Shown here: positions 1 to 8,381 of the stretch, piece after piece | Layout of the letters: each line of letters starts with the position of its first letter | How positions within the stretch are numbered: the first letter of the stretch is position 1 | Origin: UBA5796 sp040752455 | Lineage (GTDB): Bacteria > Chloroflexota > Anaerolineae > Anaerolineales > Villigracilaceae | DNA: 64,000 nucleotides | Direction: 5' to 3' | Assembly: GCA_049324115.1 (NCBI GenBank) | Contig: JBMOMN010000028.1 | Coordinates: 1 to 64,000, forward strand | Translations under genes and position numbers: made by a program | Notes under the pieces: generated by a model | Told to the model about the DNA's origin: nothing | The model's database searches: none | Seen by the model: the letters and a program-made list of their open reading frames with translations, nothing else

Positions 1-184
1 AGGGATGCAATGACCCCGATTAGGAAGCTGTAACCCCTTTTATCAGCCGTGCCATTCAGTCCTGCTCGAAAATGGAAGAAGTTTTTGCGAAAAGGCATCG
101 AAGAATGCTTTTTTGGGGTTAAGGATGAAGTCAGGAAAACGCCCAAAAGATGCTTTTTTCTGCCCGATTCCGGTTTCTTAGGAG

Positions 185-586
185 TTATGAGAACCCCTTT
201 TTTAAACGCGAATTCCGCAGATTTGGCGAATAACGCGAATGTTTTTGAAAATAAATTCGCGAAATTCGCTCTCTTCGCGGAATTCGCGTTAAGGTTTTTG
301 GTTTTGTCCGGTAGACAGTGTCCAGCCAGGTTTTGTCGAGTTTGATATGCCAGAGAGCAAGTTCTACCTGCAATTCAACCAATTTGGCAGCAGTCTCGAT
401 TTCTGCTTCGCGAGCTGTCCATTCGATAAAATGCTTGCTTTCGTCGATTAAACTTTCGACCAGCGCTTTGTTCTTCTCATTGTTTGCGAATGACTTGATC
501 CGGCTCAAATTCGCGGCCAGTCCACCCAGGCGAACCGGGAGGGGATCACACAGGTAGCGCTCTCGAATGGGTGTCCAATCTTTCAT
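185..586 (-). CDS. Small conserved hypothetical protein, C-terminus replaced by repeat
   Basis: Encodes about 133 aa from the ATG at 586 (MKDWTPIRERYLCDPLPVRL); an in-frame start further upstream at 631 is less likely. The N-terminal ~95 residues (GGLAANLSRIKSF, ESLIDESKHFIEWTA, ELQVELALW) match, from memory, a helical family of unknown function found in Cyanobacteria and Chloroflexota whose members end in a conserved tail. Here the last ~35 residues (RIPRRERISRIYFQ...) are basic, unlike that tail, and are encoded by the dispersed repeat at 204-292. The 3' end therefore looks overwritten or truncated. No function can be assigned. Confidence 0.6.
   Translation of the reverse strand: MKDWTPIRERYLCDPLPVRLGGLAANLSRIKSFANNEKNKALVESLIDESKHFIEWTAREAEIETAAKLVELQVELALWHIKLDKTWLDTVYRTKPKTLTRIPRRERISRIYFQKHSRYSPNLRNSRLKKGFS
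204..292. repeat. Dispersed GCGAATTCGCG-type repeat, copy 1
   Basis: An AT/GCG-alternating low-complexity element containing CCGCAGATTTGGCGAATAA and repeated AATTCGCG motifs. Related copies lie at 18331-18394 and 40920-41006, in the opposite orientation. Copy 1 overlaps the 3' end of the minus-strand gene that starts at 586 and supplies its C-terminal codons. Its origin is unknown; no encoded protein or transposase signal is seen. Confidence 0.6.
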
Positions 587-617
587 AGCTTGAATTATGC
601 AACACAGACAGGGATTG

Positions 618-789
618 CGTTCGCGGAGCATGTTCCAAACTTCGGAAGTCTGCCTTGCGGCGTTATGGTCGAGGAGTCTTCCGGGAGACCGCCGAAGTTT
701 TATGGCGTTCGCGAGGCATGTTCCAAACTTCGGAAGTCTGCCTTGCGGCGTTACGGTCGAGGAGTCTTCCGCGAGACTTCCGAAGTTTT
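618..789. repeat. Two tandem copies of an ~88-bp element with AAACTTCGGAAGTCT palindromes
   Basis: The motif AAACTTCGGAAGTCT occurs at 637-651 and again at 725-739, so the period is 88 bp. The flanking text (GCCTTGCGGCGTTA, GGTCGAGGAGTCTTCC) repeats almost identically. The block ends in a related palindrome at 774-788. The motif belongs to the AGACTTCSGAAGTCT family found between genes across the window. The region 587-843 holds nothing else recognisable. Confidence 0.8.
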
Positions 790-843
790 CAGGGGATGAT
801 AGCCAAGGAAACCTTTAGGGTTTGTCCCCGGCAGCAAAAATCA

Positions 844-884
844 AACTCCCCGTGAAAATCGCTTCACGGGGAGTTGTTATTTTG
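844..884. terminator. Hairpin terminator, bidirectional geometry
   Basis: A perfect 13-bp stem AACTCCCCGTGAA (844-856) / TTCACGGGGAGTT (863-875) with a 6-nt loop. It is followed on + by GTTATTTT and on - by TTTGATTTTT. It most likely terminates the minus-strand secreted-protein gene ending at 975. Confidence 0.7.
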
Positions 885-888
885 GGAG

Positions 889-958
889 GGTGCGTCGCAC
901 CTTGCGGCAGGGCTTGGCCCTCGCCTGAGCCGGTCCCGCTCAACACGGCGCGACGCAC
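889..958. repeat. GGTGCGTCGCACC inverted-repeat element, copy 1
   Basis: The palindrome GGTGCGTCGCACC at 889-901 pairs with GCGACGCAC near 950-958, leaving a ~70-bp element just 3' of the gene ending at 975. Longer copies of the same design lie at 10001-10089 and 61921-62008. Confidence 0.65.
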
Positions 959-974
959 TCGCGGCTGCTATCGC

Positions 975-3566
975 TTACGGGACGATCTCCAGCCCGTCCA
1001 TCACTTCAGCGCCGAAGCCGTAAGAAGCGCCCAGCCAGTAGGAGCTGAAGGTGCAGGTGGTGGTCGCGCCGAGCGAGCCGGGGGTGCAGATGAAGATATC
1101 TGCGCCGGTGCCGCTCAGGCCGGTGACGGAGAACGCGCCGACGGTCGTCAGGTAAAGCTGCCCGGTGGCGGGATCAATCCAGACGCCGTTGGTGTCCTCC
1201 GAGGCCGCCTCGTTCAGCCCGACGTCCGAGCCGTCGAAGTAGAGCGACCAGGTGCCGGCGGTGGTTGCGCCCAGGGAGGTGGGCGAGAAGGCCGCCAGGT
1301 CTTCGTCGCCGCCCGAAGCGCCCGTCACGCTGAATCCGCCGAGGGTGCTGAGCACCAGCCGCCCGTCGGGGGCGAAGCCGATGGCATCAATATCTTCGTT
1401 GTTGGTCGTCAGGCCCACGTCCGAGCCGTCGAAGTACCACGAGAAGGTCCCGGCTGTGGTCGCGCCGAGCGAGGTCGGGGTAAAGCGGACGATGTCGGAA
1501 TCGTCCACGGTGCCGAGGCCGCTGACCGTCGCAGCCGCATCCAGGCTGAGCAGGATGGTGCCGTCCGGCATAAGCGCAAAGGCGTTCACGTCGCCGGTGA
1601 TGCCCACGTCGGAGCCGTCGAAGTAGAGCGCCCAGGCGCTGGTGGCAGTGTTGTACGACAGGATGTCTTCGTCGGTGAAGGACACGCCGCCGACCGTCCC
1701 GTTGGTGGTCGAGCTGACGTAGATCATCTCACCACCGGAGGGCGGCGGGGTATTGGTGGGAGTCGGCGGGACGGGGGTGTTGGTGGGTGTGGGCGGGACG
1801 CCGGTGTTGGTCGGCGTGGGCGGGACCGTGGTTGGGGTCGGGGTGGGGACGACGCTGCCGCAGCCGGGCAGTTGGAAGGAGCCGATCCGGGTGCGCCAGG
1901 AGGAGGTGCTGGTGGTCTGGAGGTATTCGTTGGTGTACCAGAAGGTGCAGTCGTCCAGCGGGTCAACCGACAGGCTGCTGTAATCGCCCCAGCGGGAATA
2001 GGTGGAGGTCTGCGCGCCGGTGCCGGTGATGAGCGTGCCTTCGCCCTGGGTCATCTGACCGAGGGCATCCCCGGCCAGCCGTCCGGTGTAGCGGATGGAG
2101 GGGTACATGGTGCTGCTCGAAACCGAGTAGCCCAGGCCGATGTTGCCGTTGCCGTCCATGGCAATGCTGGCCATCCAGCGCCCGGCGGTATCCGGCGAGA
2201 ACGTGCCCTGCTGGTAGATGCTCCAGCCGCCGCCGGAGTTGCGCAGCTCGTACCAGCGGACGCCGGCCCGGTCGGTGCTGGTGGCGTCAACCGTGTGGTT
2301 CAGGACCAGGGTCTGGTAGCTGCCGAAGTTGCGGTACTGGGCGCGGTACATCAGGCGGTCGGCGATCGCATCCAGTTTGCGGGTCGTGCCCTGCTGCGGG
2401 ATGCAGTTGCGGTTGTAGCTGCACATGTTCGAGTCGAACGCCGCCACCGGCAGGACAGCCGTCTGGGTGAAGGTCGAATTGGACGGCGTGGCCCAATCCA
2501 CGTGGAAGCTCCAGATCTGCAACTGGTCGCCGGAATAGCCCCAGGCGTTGTCGTCGAACTGGAGCACCGGGTTGGGCGCGCCGGCCGGGGGCACGGGGCC
2601 GTCCAGGTCGCCGGGGAGCATACCGCCCAGGTTGGGGTCAACGCCGTACAGGTCGAAGTAGACCATCTGCGCCGCCTGGCCGAGGAGCATCTTGTCCCGC
2701 TCGAAGGCCACCACGCCCGCCCCGGCCCAGGAGCCGGTGGTCGAGAACTGGTTGACGGTCATGTAATACCCATCCGGCCAGACGCCGAACTTGGGGTAGT
2801 CGTTCATCTTGGTAGCGCTGATCTGGAACTGGTAACGGTACCAGGCCCCGGTCGGGTCGCCCGTCTGCGAGACGGCGATGCACTGGTAGAACGGCCCGCT
2901 GGGATAGTTGGGCAGGGCGAACTGGTTCACCATCCAGCGGTCGGCCAGGTGGTCATACTGGACGATGGGGTCGCCGTCGTTGGAGGTTTCGCATACGCCC
3001 CCGAAGCCGGTCCAGAGGGTGTTGCCGGCCGCCGGACCGTAGAGCAGGGTCCCGGTTTTGCTGTAGATCGCAAACGACAGGTTGACCCACTGCATGTAGT
3101 GGTTCGGGCCGACGTCGCCGTTCGTATCGGGCGGCAAAACGCCGTTGACGTTGCTGACACCCTCGAAGTTCTGGAGCGGGGCAGCAATGTTGATGGACGG
3201 CGCCAACCCAAAGTCGGCTTGCAGGACGGGGTCTTTGAAGTCTTTCGGGCCTTCGATCTTGCCGCCGCGCTGCCCCAGGGTGCGCAGGACGTTCAGGTCG
3301 GGATCAGCCTGCGATTTTCGGGGTCTGATCGGCCTGATCGAACTCAGGGGCTGGGACACGTCGTTCATTTCGGATTGGGCAAACTGCGGGCCGTTGCTGG
3401 CCTGCTGCAAGACCTCGGGGCCGGCCTGGCCTCCGGCCGGTCCATTGGGCATCAGAGGCGCGAACCTTGAAAATGGCCGTTCCCGGACGAATGCGCTACC
3501 AAAAACCGCAAACGCGATTATTGCGAGAAGGCCCGCGAGGGCTAACCATCGGTTGACACGTTTCAT
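975..3566 (-). CDS. Large secreted beta-rich protein with Pro/Thr linker and C-terminal repeats
   Basis: 863 aa. The N-terminus (MKRVNRWLALAGLLAIIAFA) is a signal peptide or membrane anchor. Residues ~110-580 form an extracellular beta-rich domain (VLPPDTNGDVGPNHYMQWVN, WSIYQQGTFSPD) of a type common in Chloroflexota exoproteins and probably propeller-like. A linker of VPPTPTNT repeats follows at ~590-625. The C-terminal ~240 residues contain repeated ~75-aa units, each with YFDGSDVG(L/I) and TSLGATTAGT motifs. Upstream on the minus strand is AGGAGAGAAAAA directly before the ATG, a good ribosome-binding site. A substrate-binding or adhesive surface role is inferred; no catalytic motif was recognised. 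It is transcribed divergently from the gene at 3957. Confidence 0.85.
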   Translation of the reverse strand: MKRVNRWLALAGLLAIIAFAVFGSAFVRERPFSRFAPLMPNGPAGGQAGPEVLQQASNGPQFAQSEMNDVSQPLSSIRPIRPRKSQADPDLNVLRTLGQRGGKIEGPKDFKDPVLQADFGLAPSINIAAPLQNFEGVSNVNGVLPPDTNGDVGPNHYMQWVNLSFAIYSKTGTLLYGPAAGNTLWTGFGGVCETSNDGDPIVQYDHLADRWMVNQFALPNYPSGPFYQCIAVSQTGDPTGAWYRYQFQISATKMNDYPKFGVWPDGYYMTVNQFSTTGSWAGAGVVAFERDKMLLGQAAQMVYFDLYGVDPNLGGMLPGDLDGPVPPAGAPNPVLQFDDNAWGYSGDQLQIWSFHVDWATPSNSTFTQTAVLPVAAFDSNMCSYNRNCIPQQGTTRKLDAIADRLMYRAQYRNFGSYQTLVLNHTVDATSTDRAGVRWYELRNSGGGWSIYQQGTFSPDTAGRWMASIAMDGNGNIGLGYSVSSSTMYPSIRYTGRLAGDALGQMTQGEGTLITGTGAQTSTYSRWGDYSSLSVDPLDDCTFWYTNEYLQTTSTSSWRTRIGSFQLPGCGSVVPTPTPTTVPPTPTNTGVPPTPTNTPVPPTPTNTPPPSGGEMIYVSSTTNGTVGGVSFTDEDILSYNTATSAWALYFDGSDVGITGDVNAFALMPDGTILLSLDAAATVSGLGTVDDSDIVRFTPTSLGATTAGTFSWYFDGSDVGLTTNNEDIDAIGFAPDGRLVLSTLGGFSVTGASGGDEDLAAFSPTSLGATTAGTWSLYFDGSDVGLNEAASEDTNGVWIDPATGQLYLTTVGAFSVTGLSGTGADIFICTPGSLGATTTCTFSSYWLGASYGFGAEVMDGLEIVP

Positions 3567-3885
3567 TTTTTCTCTCCTGACATTGTTTGATTTTGATTTT
3601 GAAACCTGACTTGCGCGAACGTCAATGGTCCTTAAATGATGAACACCTCCTCTATCAGAAGTGGAGGTGAGCGCGTGCTTTGGGAAGATATGCCCTTAGC
3701 TAAACCGGCCATGCAGCGAGTGTGTCACGTATATACCAAATGGAATTCAAGCAATCTTATTTGGGCTGTCACAGAATGGGGGAAAATATATTACGACCCA
3801 TAATAGCATATTTGAAACGCAAGAGTCAACCGTTTTTCTTAAAATATCCGGCTTCGGGTCCAGGAATTTTTTCGTCCCGCCCCTC
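3567..3885. other. AT-rich divergent intergenic region
   Basis: 319 bp between divergent genes with no gene detected. It contains an inverted repeat CACCTCC (3644-3650) / GGAGGTG (3663-3669), and the sequence is AT-richer towards 3886. It is presumably the regulatory region of the secreted protein on the minus strand. No known riboswitch could be matched with confidence. Confidence 0.5.
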
Positions 3886-3914
3886 TTGACAAATTAGAAC
3901 AAATATTCTATTAT
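3886..3914 (+). promoter_or_regulatory. Consensus sigma70-type promoter
   Basis: A perfect TTGACA at 3886-3891, a 17-bp spacer, and TATTAT at 3909-3914. It is followed by the Shine-Dalgarno AAAGGAGGTC (3944-3953) before the ATG at 3957. This is the strongest canonical promoter seen in the window. Confidence 0.85.
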
Positions 3915-3956
3915 ATATCCAGGTATTCACTCATCTAACGACTAAAGGAGGTCGAG

Positions 3957-4766
3957 ATGAACTTTTCCCCATCGCGGCGTTCGTCCGGGGGACTGCCGGC
4001 CGTGCTCAGGAACATCCCCATCAGCCGGGGTGCGGCGTTCGGCATTATGATCGTTGGGGCCTTACTGGCGTTCGAGGTCTTCAACTTCAGCACCACCGAT
4101 TTCGCCCTCAGGGACGTGCTGGGCGACCTGCGCTTCATGAGCATCCGCTGGTCCACCATCCTTTCGATTGCCTTCTGCGGCATTGACTTCGCAGGGATCG
4201 CCCGCCTCTTCACCCCTGAAAAAGGCCGCGACGAGCCGGCCGAGGTCTGGTACCTCTTCGGGGCTTGGCTCCTGGCCGCGGCGATGAACGCCATCCTGAC
4301 CTGGTGGGGCGTATCGGTCGCCATCGGCAGCCACACCAGCCAGGGCAGCCAGGTGATCGGCTCGGCAGCCACATCCAAGGTGGTGCCGGTCTTCGTCGCC
4401 ATCATGGTCTGGGTCATCCGGGTCCTGATCATCGGCACGTTCTCCGTCGCCGGAGAGCGGCTCTTCACCGAAGATGCCCGCTCCGTCAAGACCGGCAAAC
4501 CCGCCAGCACCGGCGGCAGCAACAAGCCCCGCCCCAGCTTCGACCCGCAGCCGGCCTACCAGAAACCAGCCTACTCGAAACCGTACCAGCAGCCCGCCTC
4601 AAACGTCAACCGACCTGTCCAACAGTCCTCGTTCAGTCCCGCGCCTCGACCTGCTCAAAAACCGGAGCCAACCTACCATAATATGTCTTCGAGCGCGGCC
4701 CCGACCTCCGAAACTCCTGGCAAATCTCTCTCTTACGAGGCTTCCAGCCGGATGAGAGATATTTAA
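3957..4766 (+). CDS. Multi-pass membrane protein with disordered Pro/Gln/Ser tail
   Basis: 269 aa. Four hydrophobic segments are visible (residues ~25-45, ~62-80, ~98-120 and ~140-165). They are followed by a ~95-residue low-complexity cytoplasmic or external tail rich in Pro, Ser, Gln and Tyr (YQKPAYSKPYQQPA). It has a perfect promoter and a strong Shine-Dalgarno, so it is probably highly expressed. It lies 10 bp upstream of a lytic transglycosylase gene, suggesting co-transcription and a cell-envelope role. Family not recognised. Confidence 0.8.
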   Translation: MNFSPSRRSSGGLPAVLRNIPISRGAAFGIMIVGALLAFEVFNFSTTDFALRDVLGDLRFMSIRWSTILSIAFCGIDFAGIARLFTPEKGRDEPAEVWYLFGAWLLAAAMNAILTWWGVSVAIGSHTSQGSQVIGSAATSKVVPVFVAIMVWVIRVLIIGTFSVAGERLFTEDARSVKTGKPASTGGSNKPRPSFDPQPAYQKPAYSKPYQQPASNVNRPVQQSSFSPAPRPAQKPEPTYHNMSSSAAPTSETPGKSLSYEASSRMRDI

Positions 4767-4776
4767 TGCGGCAAAT

Positions 4777-5520
4777 ATGACTCCTCGCTCATCACCGGCA
4801 CGTCAAGCGCAGACAGCCGCTCCTGAACAAGGCAGCGGCTGTCTGTCTGGATTCATGCTCCCACCCCTGGTGGTGGTCATCGTCGGCCTGATGCTGGCCG
4901 CCTTCGCCCGCGGCCTGCCCCTGCCCGCCGAGACGGGCTTCCCGGTGGCGCAGGCCGCGCCCTTGAATGCGGAAGCGTCCACGGCCCTGGTTGCCCCGGT
5001 CGGATCCCCCCCAGGCGGGACGCCGGCCATCGCCGCGCTGTTCACGCCCGAGGTCCAGTATTGGGGCGGGAGGATCACCGCCTGGGCGGCGCAGGCGGGC
5101 CTGGACCCGAACCTGGTCGCCACGGTCATGCAGATCGAATCCTGCGGCGATCCCCAGGCCCGCTCCCGGGCCGGCGCGAGCGGACTGTTCCAGGTCATGC
5201 CCTACCACTTCGCCGCCGGGGAGAATGCCTACGACCCCGACACCAACGCCCTGCGCGGCACGGGCTACCTGTCGCGCTCGCTGGCCAAAGCCAACGGGGA
5301 CGCCCGCCTGGCCTTCGCCGGTTACAACGGCGGGATCGGCGTGATCGGGCGGCTGGAGTCGTCCTGGGCGGCCGAGACTCAACGTTATGCCTACTGGGGC
5401 AGCGGCATCTACGCCGACGCGGCCCAGGGCGCGGCGACCAGCCCCCGCCTGGACGAGTGGCTGCAAGCCGGGGGAGCCAGCCTGTGCCGCCAGGCCAAAA
5501 CGCGATTGGGACTGCCCTGA
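4777..5520 (+). CDS. Lytic transglycosylase, SLT domain
   Basis: 247 aa. A single membrane anchor or signal segment (LPPLVVVIVGLMLAAFARGL) is followed by a linker. A lysozyme-like SLT domain runs from residue ~105 to the end, with the catalytic-Glu motif VMQIESCGDPQARS, GASGLFQVMPYHF and AFAGYNGG. The family cleaves peptidoglycan glycan strands non-hydrolytically outside the membrane. It is co-directional with the membrane protein 10 bp upstream and ends at a shared terminator facing the sensor kinase gene. Confidence in the family is high; the specific role (growth, turnover or export) is unknown. Confidence 0.9.
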   Translation: MTPRSSPARQAQTAAPEQGSGCLSGFMLPPLVVVIVGLMLAAFARGLPLPAETGFPVAQAAPLNAEASTALVAPVGSPPGGTPAIAALFTPEVQYWGGRITAWAAQAGLDPNLVATVMQIESCGDPQARSRAGASGLFQVMPYHFAAGENAYDPDTNALRGTGYLSRSLAKANGDARLAFAGYNGGIGVIGRLESSWAAETQRYAYWGSGIYADAAQGAATSPRLDEWLQAGGASLCRQAKTRLGLP

Positions 5521-5557
5521 AATTGCTAAAGTAAACTTCCGAAGTTTCCCCTCACGA

Positions 5558-5589
5558 AAAATTGACGGTCATTTGGGACCGTCAATTTT
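5558..5589. terminator. Bidirectional terminator between convergent genes
   Basis: A 13-bp stem AAAATTGACGGTC (5558-5570) / GACCGTCAATTTT (5577-5589), loop ATTTGG, with A and T tracts at the ends so that it can act on both strands. It includes the last codons of the histidine kinase. Just upstream is a palindrome AAACTTCCGAAGTTT (5533-5547) of the dispersed family. Confidence 0.75.
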
Positions 5590-6972
5590 CAAATCCACCG
5601 TTTGTTCTTCGCACAGGGGCAGGTAGATCGTGAATGTCGTGCCCTGCCCCTCCCTCGAGTTGACCTCGATCCGCCCCCCGTGATGGTCCACGATCCAGTA
5701 AGCGATGGAAAGCCCCAGGCCAAAGCCGCTGGCCTTCGAGCGGGTGCGGGATTTCTCGGCCCGGTAGAAGCGGTCGAAGATGTGCGGCAGGTCCTTCTCC
5801 GGGATGCCCGGGCCGGTATCCGCCACGGTGAGGCAGGCGGCTTCGAGGGTTTTGCTCAGGCCCAGGGTCACACGCCCGCCCGCCGGGGTGTATTGGATGG
5901 CGTTCGAGACCAGGTTGATCAGCACCTGCTTGATCCGGTCGCGGTCGCCGTCCACCTGCACCTGGTCAATATCCGCAATCGTCAGGCTGACCTTGTCCTT
6001 GGCCAGCACATGCATCTCCTGGAAGACTTCCAGCAGCAGCGTGTCGAGTTCCACGCAGTTCAGGTTGAGCGGCAGCTTGCCCGATTCAGCCTGGGCCAGC
6101 AGCAACAGGTCGCCCACCAGCCGGGTGAGACGTTTGACTTCGGCTTCGATGCTGCCGAGGGATTCCTCGTCGAGGGTGTTCATCCGCCGCATCAGGTCCA
6201 CGTTGCCCCTGATGACCGTCAGCGGCGTGCGGAACTCGTGGCTGACATCCGCCAGGAAGCGCTGCTGGGACGAGAAGAGCGTTTCGAGCCTTTCGAGGGT
6301 CTCGTTGAAGGAATGGATCAGCCGCCCGATCTCATCGCCCGGCGAGCCGGAATACGGGATGCGGCGCGACAGGTCGTCGGCGCGGGTGATCTGCTGGGCC
6401 ACGTCGGTCACGGCCTGCAGCGGCTCGACCAGCGTCCCGATGGCGTAAAAGCTGGTCACGGCCGCCACCAGGACCGAGGCCAGGAAAAAGATGGCGATGA
6501 TGTAGAGCAGGTCACGCCGAGCCGTATCCACCAGGGTCAGGCTGGTGGCGACCTGCAAGACCCCCGCCGGCCGGCCGTTGACCGAGACCGGGACGCTGTA
6601 AACCCGCAGGCGGATGTTGTCCAGGAAAGTCACGTCCCGGAAAACCGGCTCCACCGCCTCCAGCCCCTGGGCGTCGAGGGGTTGGTCTATCGTGCTGATG
6701 ATGGTGGACATGAAGGTCAATTGCCCGTCCCGGTCCCAGAACTGGAGCACGGCGTTGGAATTGATGTCCATCCTCTGGATCACCGGGCTGACCGTCCCCC
6801 AATCATTGATCCGGGTATTGGAGATCACGTCTGTGGCTGTCTGGATCAGGACTTCGTCCAACTGCCGCAGGAGCATGAAATTGACCACTGAATAAACCCC
6901 CACCCCAAAGAGCAGCAAGATCCCCCCAAGCAAAGTAATATAGAGCAACGAAAGGCGGGAGCGAAGCGGCAT
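5569..6972 (-). CDS. Sensor histidine kinase (HAMP, HisKA, HATPase_c)
   Basis: 467 aa from the ATG at 6972 (MPLRSRLSLL); a TTG 30 nt upstream is a weaker alternative. The order is TM1 (~8-35), an extracytoplasmic sensor (~36-152), TM2 (~153-180), HAMP (~180-232), and the H-box FLADVSHEFRTPLT with phospho-acceptor His245. The N-box (VLINLVSNAIQYTP), G1 (VADTGPGIPEKD) and G2 (GFGLGLSIA) of the ATPase domain follow. It autophosphorylates and passes phosphate to the OmpR-type regulator encoded 51 bp upstream in the same operon. The stimulus is unknown; the transglycosylase and sugar transferase neighbours hint at envelope control, which is only inference. Confidence 0.95.
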   Translation of the reverse strand: MPLRSRLSLLYITLLGGILLLFGVGVYSVVNFMLLRQLDEVLIQTATDVISNTRINDWGTVSPVIQRMDINSNAVLQFWDRDGQLTFMSTIISTIDQPLDAQGLEAVEPVFRDVTFLDNIRLRVYSVPVSVNGRPAGVLQVATSLTLVDTARRDLLYIIAIFFLASVLVAAVTSFYAIGTLVEPLQAVTDVAQQITRADDLSRRIPYSGSPGDEIGRLIHSFNETLERLETLFSSQQRFLADVSHEFRTPLTVIRGNVDLMRRMNTLDEESLGSIEAEVKRLTRLVGDLLLLAQAESGKLPLNLNCVELDTLLLEVFQEMHVLAKDKVSLTIADIDQVQVDGDRDRIKQVLINLVSNAIQYTPAGGRVTLGLSKTLEAACLTVADTGPGIPEKDLPHIFDRFYRAEKSRTRSKASGFGLGLSIAYWIVDHHGGRIEVNSREGQGTTFTIYLPLCEEQTVDLKIDGPK

Positions 6973-7023
6973 TGATCGGGCCTCTAAATTCAAAAAATCC
7001 AACCGGCCTTGCCGGAAATATTT

Positions 7024-7701
7024 CTAAGGTTGCTCACGCAACACATAGCCCACGCCTCGCACCGTATGGATCAGGCGCGGCTCGTCCCCAACTTCGAGTT
7101 TCTGTCGCAGGTAACGGATGTAAACTTCGAGCACGTTGCTCTCGCCGCCGAAATCGTACCCCCAAACGCGGTCGAAGATCACTTCCCGCGTCAACACCTG
7201 GCGCGGGTGGCGCAGGAACAATTCCATCAAGTCGTATTCTTTGGCCGTCAACGAGATCAGGCGCTGGCCGCGCGTCACCTGGCGCGAGCTGGTGTCCAGC
7301 GTCAGGTCGGCGAACTGGTAGACCTGCACCCGTTCCACCTGGGTCCGGCGCAGCAAGGCGCGGATGCGGGCCAGCAGTTCATCCAGGTTGAACGGTTTCA
7401 CCAGGTAATCGTCCGCCCCGGCATCCAGCCCCTGCACCCGGTCCTGGATCGTATCCTTGGCGGTCAGCATCAGGATCGGCACCGAGCCACCCGACCGGAG
7501 CCGGTGGCAGACCTCCAGCCCATCCATGCCGGGCAGCATCCAGTCCAGCACCACCAGGTCGGGCACGTGGTCACGCGCCAGGCTCAGGCCGCCGCGCCCG
7601 TCGGTGGCGACATCCACCGTATAACCCTCGTAAGCCAGGCCGCGCTGCAAGAGTTTCAAAATGGCAGGATCGTCTTCGATAATCAGAATTCGCTCGTTCA
7701 T
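7024..7701 (-). CDS. OmpR/PhoB-family response regulator
   Basis: 225 aa from the ATG at 7701 (MNERILIIEDDPAI), chosen because AAGGAG sits just upstream; an upstream in-frame start would add nine residues. The receiver domain has acidic residues D10/D11 and phospho-acceptor D53 (VVLDWMLPGMDG), plus LMLTAKD. The C-terminal winged-helix DNA-binding domain runs ~125-225 (LISLTAKEYDLMELFLRHP, YIRYLRQKLE, VRGVGYVLR). It is cotranscribed with the kinase downstream and is the output of that pair. An extended -10 (TGGTAAGAT, minus strand, ~7733-7741) precedes it. Confidence 0.95.
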   Translation of the reverse strand: MNERILIIEDDPAILKLLQRGLAYEGYTVDVATDGRGGLSLARDHVPDLVVLDWMLPGMDGLEVCHRLRSGGSVPILMLTAKDTIQDRVQGLDAGADDYLVKPFNLDELLARIRALLRRTQVERVQVYQFADLTLDTSSRQVTRGQRLISLTAKEYDLMELFLRHPRQVLTREVIFDRVWGYDFGGESNVLEVYIRYLRQKLEVGDEPRLIHTVRGVGYVLREQP

Positions 7702-7757
7702 TTTTGCTCCTTGTGCCTGCTTGAACATTTGAATCTTACCACAAAGGTATCCTTTGG

Positions 7758-7763
7758 TAGAAT
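7758..7763 (+). promoter_or_regulatory. -10 box with leaderless spacing
   Basis: TAGAAT is followed by exactly 6 nt and then the GTG start at 7770, so the predicted transcript starts at the initiation codon. No Shine-Dalgarno is present. Confidence 0.6.
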
Positions 7764-7769
7764 ATCGCC

Positions 7770-8381
7770 GTGCCCCGCATACCGTTCAGCAAACGCCTGT
7801 TCGACCTGACCGCTGCCGGCCTGGGATTGATCCTGCTCTCCCCGGTTTTACTGCTGCTGGCCCTCCTGGTGCGCCTGTACCATGGGACGCCGGTCCTGTT
7901 CCGCCAGATGCGGCCGGGCTACCGGGGACGTCCCTTCCACCTTTACAAATTCCGCACCATGACCGACGAGCGGGGCGGGACCGGAAGCCTGCTCCCGGAC
8001 GCCGAGCGGCTCACACGCTTTGGGCGTTTCCTGCGCGCCGCCAGCCTCGACGAGCTGCCCGAACTCTTCAACATTTTACGCGGCGAGATGAGCCTGGTCG
8101 GGCCGCGCCCGCTGCTGATGCAATACCTCGACCGCTACTCGCCCGAACAGGCCCGCCGCCACGATGCCCTCCCCGGACTGACCGGCTGGGCGCAGGTCAA
8201 CGGGCGCAACGCCCTCACCTGGGAAGACAAATTCCGCCTCGACGTATGGTACGTGGACCACTGGTCCTTCTGGCTCGACATCAAGATCCTGCTCATCACG
8301 CTCTGGAAGGTGCTCAAACGCGAAGGCATCAGCCAGGAGGGCCACGCCACCGCCGAAGAGTTCATGGGGAATAAAGATTAA
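7770..8381 (+). CDS. Bacterial sugar transferase (initiating phosphoglycosyl transferase)
   Basis: 203 aa with a GTG start. It has the typical order of monotopic phosphoglycosyl transferases (WcaJ/PglC-like): N-terminal KRLFDLTAAGLGLILLSPVL membrane hairpin, GTPVLFRQMRPGYRGRPF, FHLYKFRTM, RAASLDELPELFNILRGEMS containing the catalytic Asp-Glu dyad, LVGPRPLL, and C-terminal GLTGWAQVNGRN. The short length matches the PglC-like core without extra N-terminal domains. It transfers a sugar phosphate to a polyprenyl phosphate at the inner membrane, starting assembly of an exopolysaccharide or glycan. It lies alone and its 3' end overlaps the convergent UspA gene by 4 bp. Confidence 0.93.
   Translation: MPRIPFSKRLFDLTAAGLGLILLSPVLLLLALLVRLYHGTPVLFRQMRPGYRGRPFHLYKFRTMTDERGGTGSLLPDAERLTRFGRFLRAASLDELPELFNILRGEMSLVGPRPLLMQYLDRYSPEQARRHDALPGLTGWAQVNGRNALTWEDKFRLDVWYVDHWSFWLDIKILLITLWKVLKREGISQEGHATAEEFMGNKD

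Noticed and set aside
49..345. 98-aa plus-strand frame at the window start
   Set aside because: Its second half is the GCGAATTCGCG repeat and it overlaps a better-supported minus-strand gene.
822..3470. Long plus-strand open frame (882 aa) opposite the secreted protein gene
   Set aside because: Antisense shadow of a GC-rich gene: Arg/Gly/Val-rich, no family similarity. The minus-strand protein has a signal peptide, linker and repeats.
3640..3740. Possible c-di-GMP-type riboswitch (GCTAAACCGGCC and surrounding pairing)
   Set aside because: Conserved core positions could not be matched on either strand, and the next plus-strand promoter lies downstream of it.
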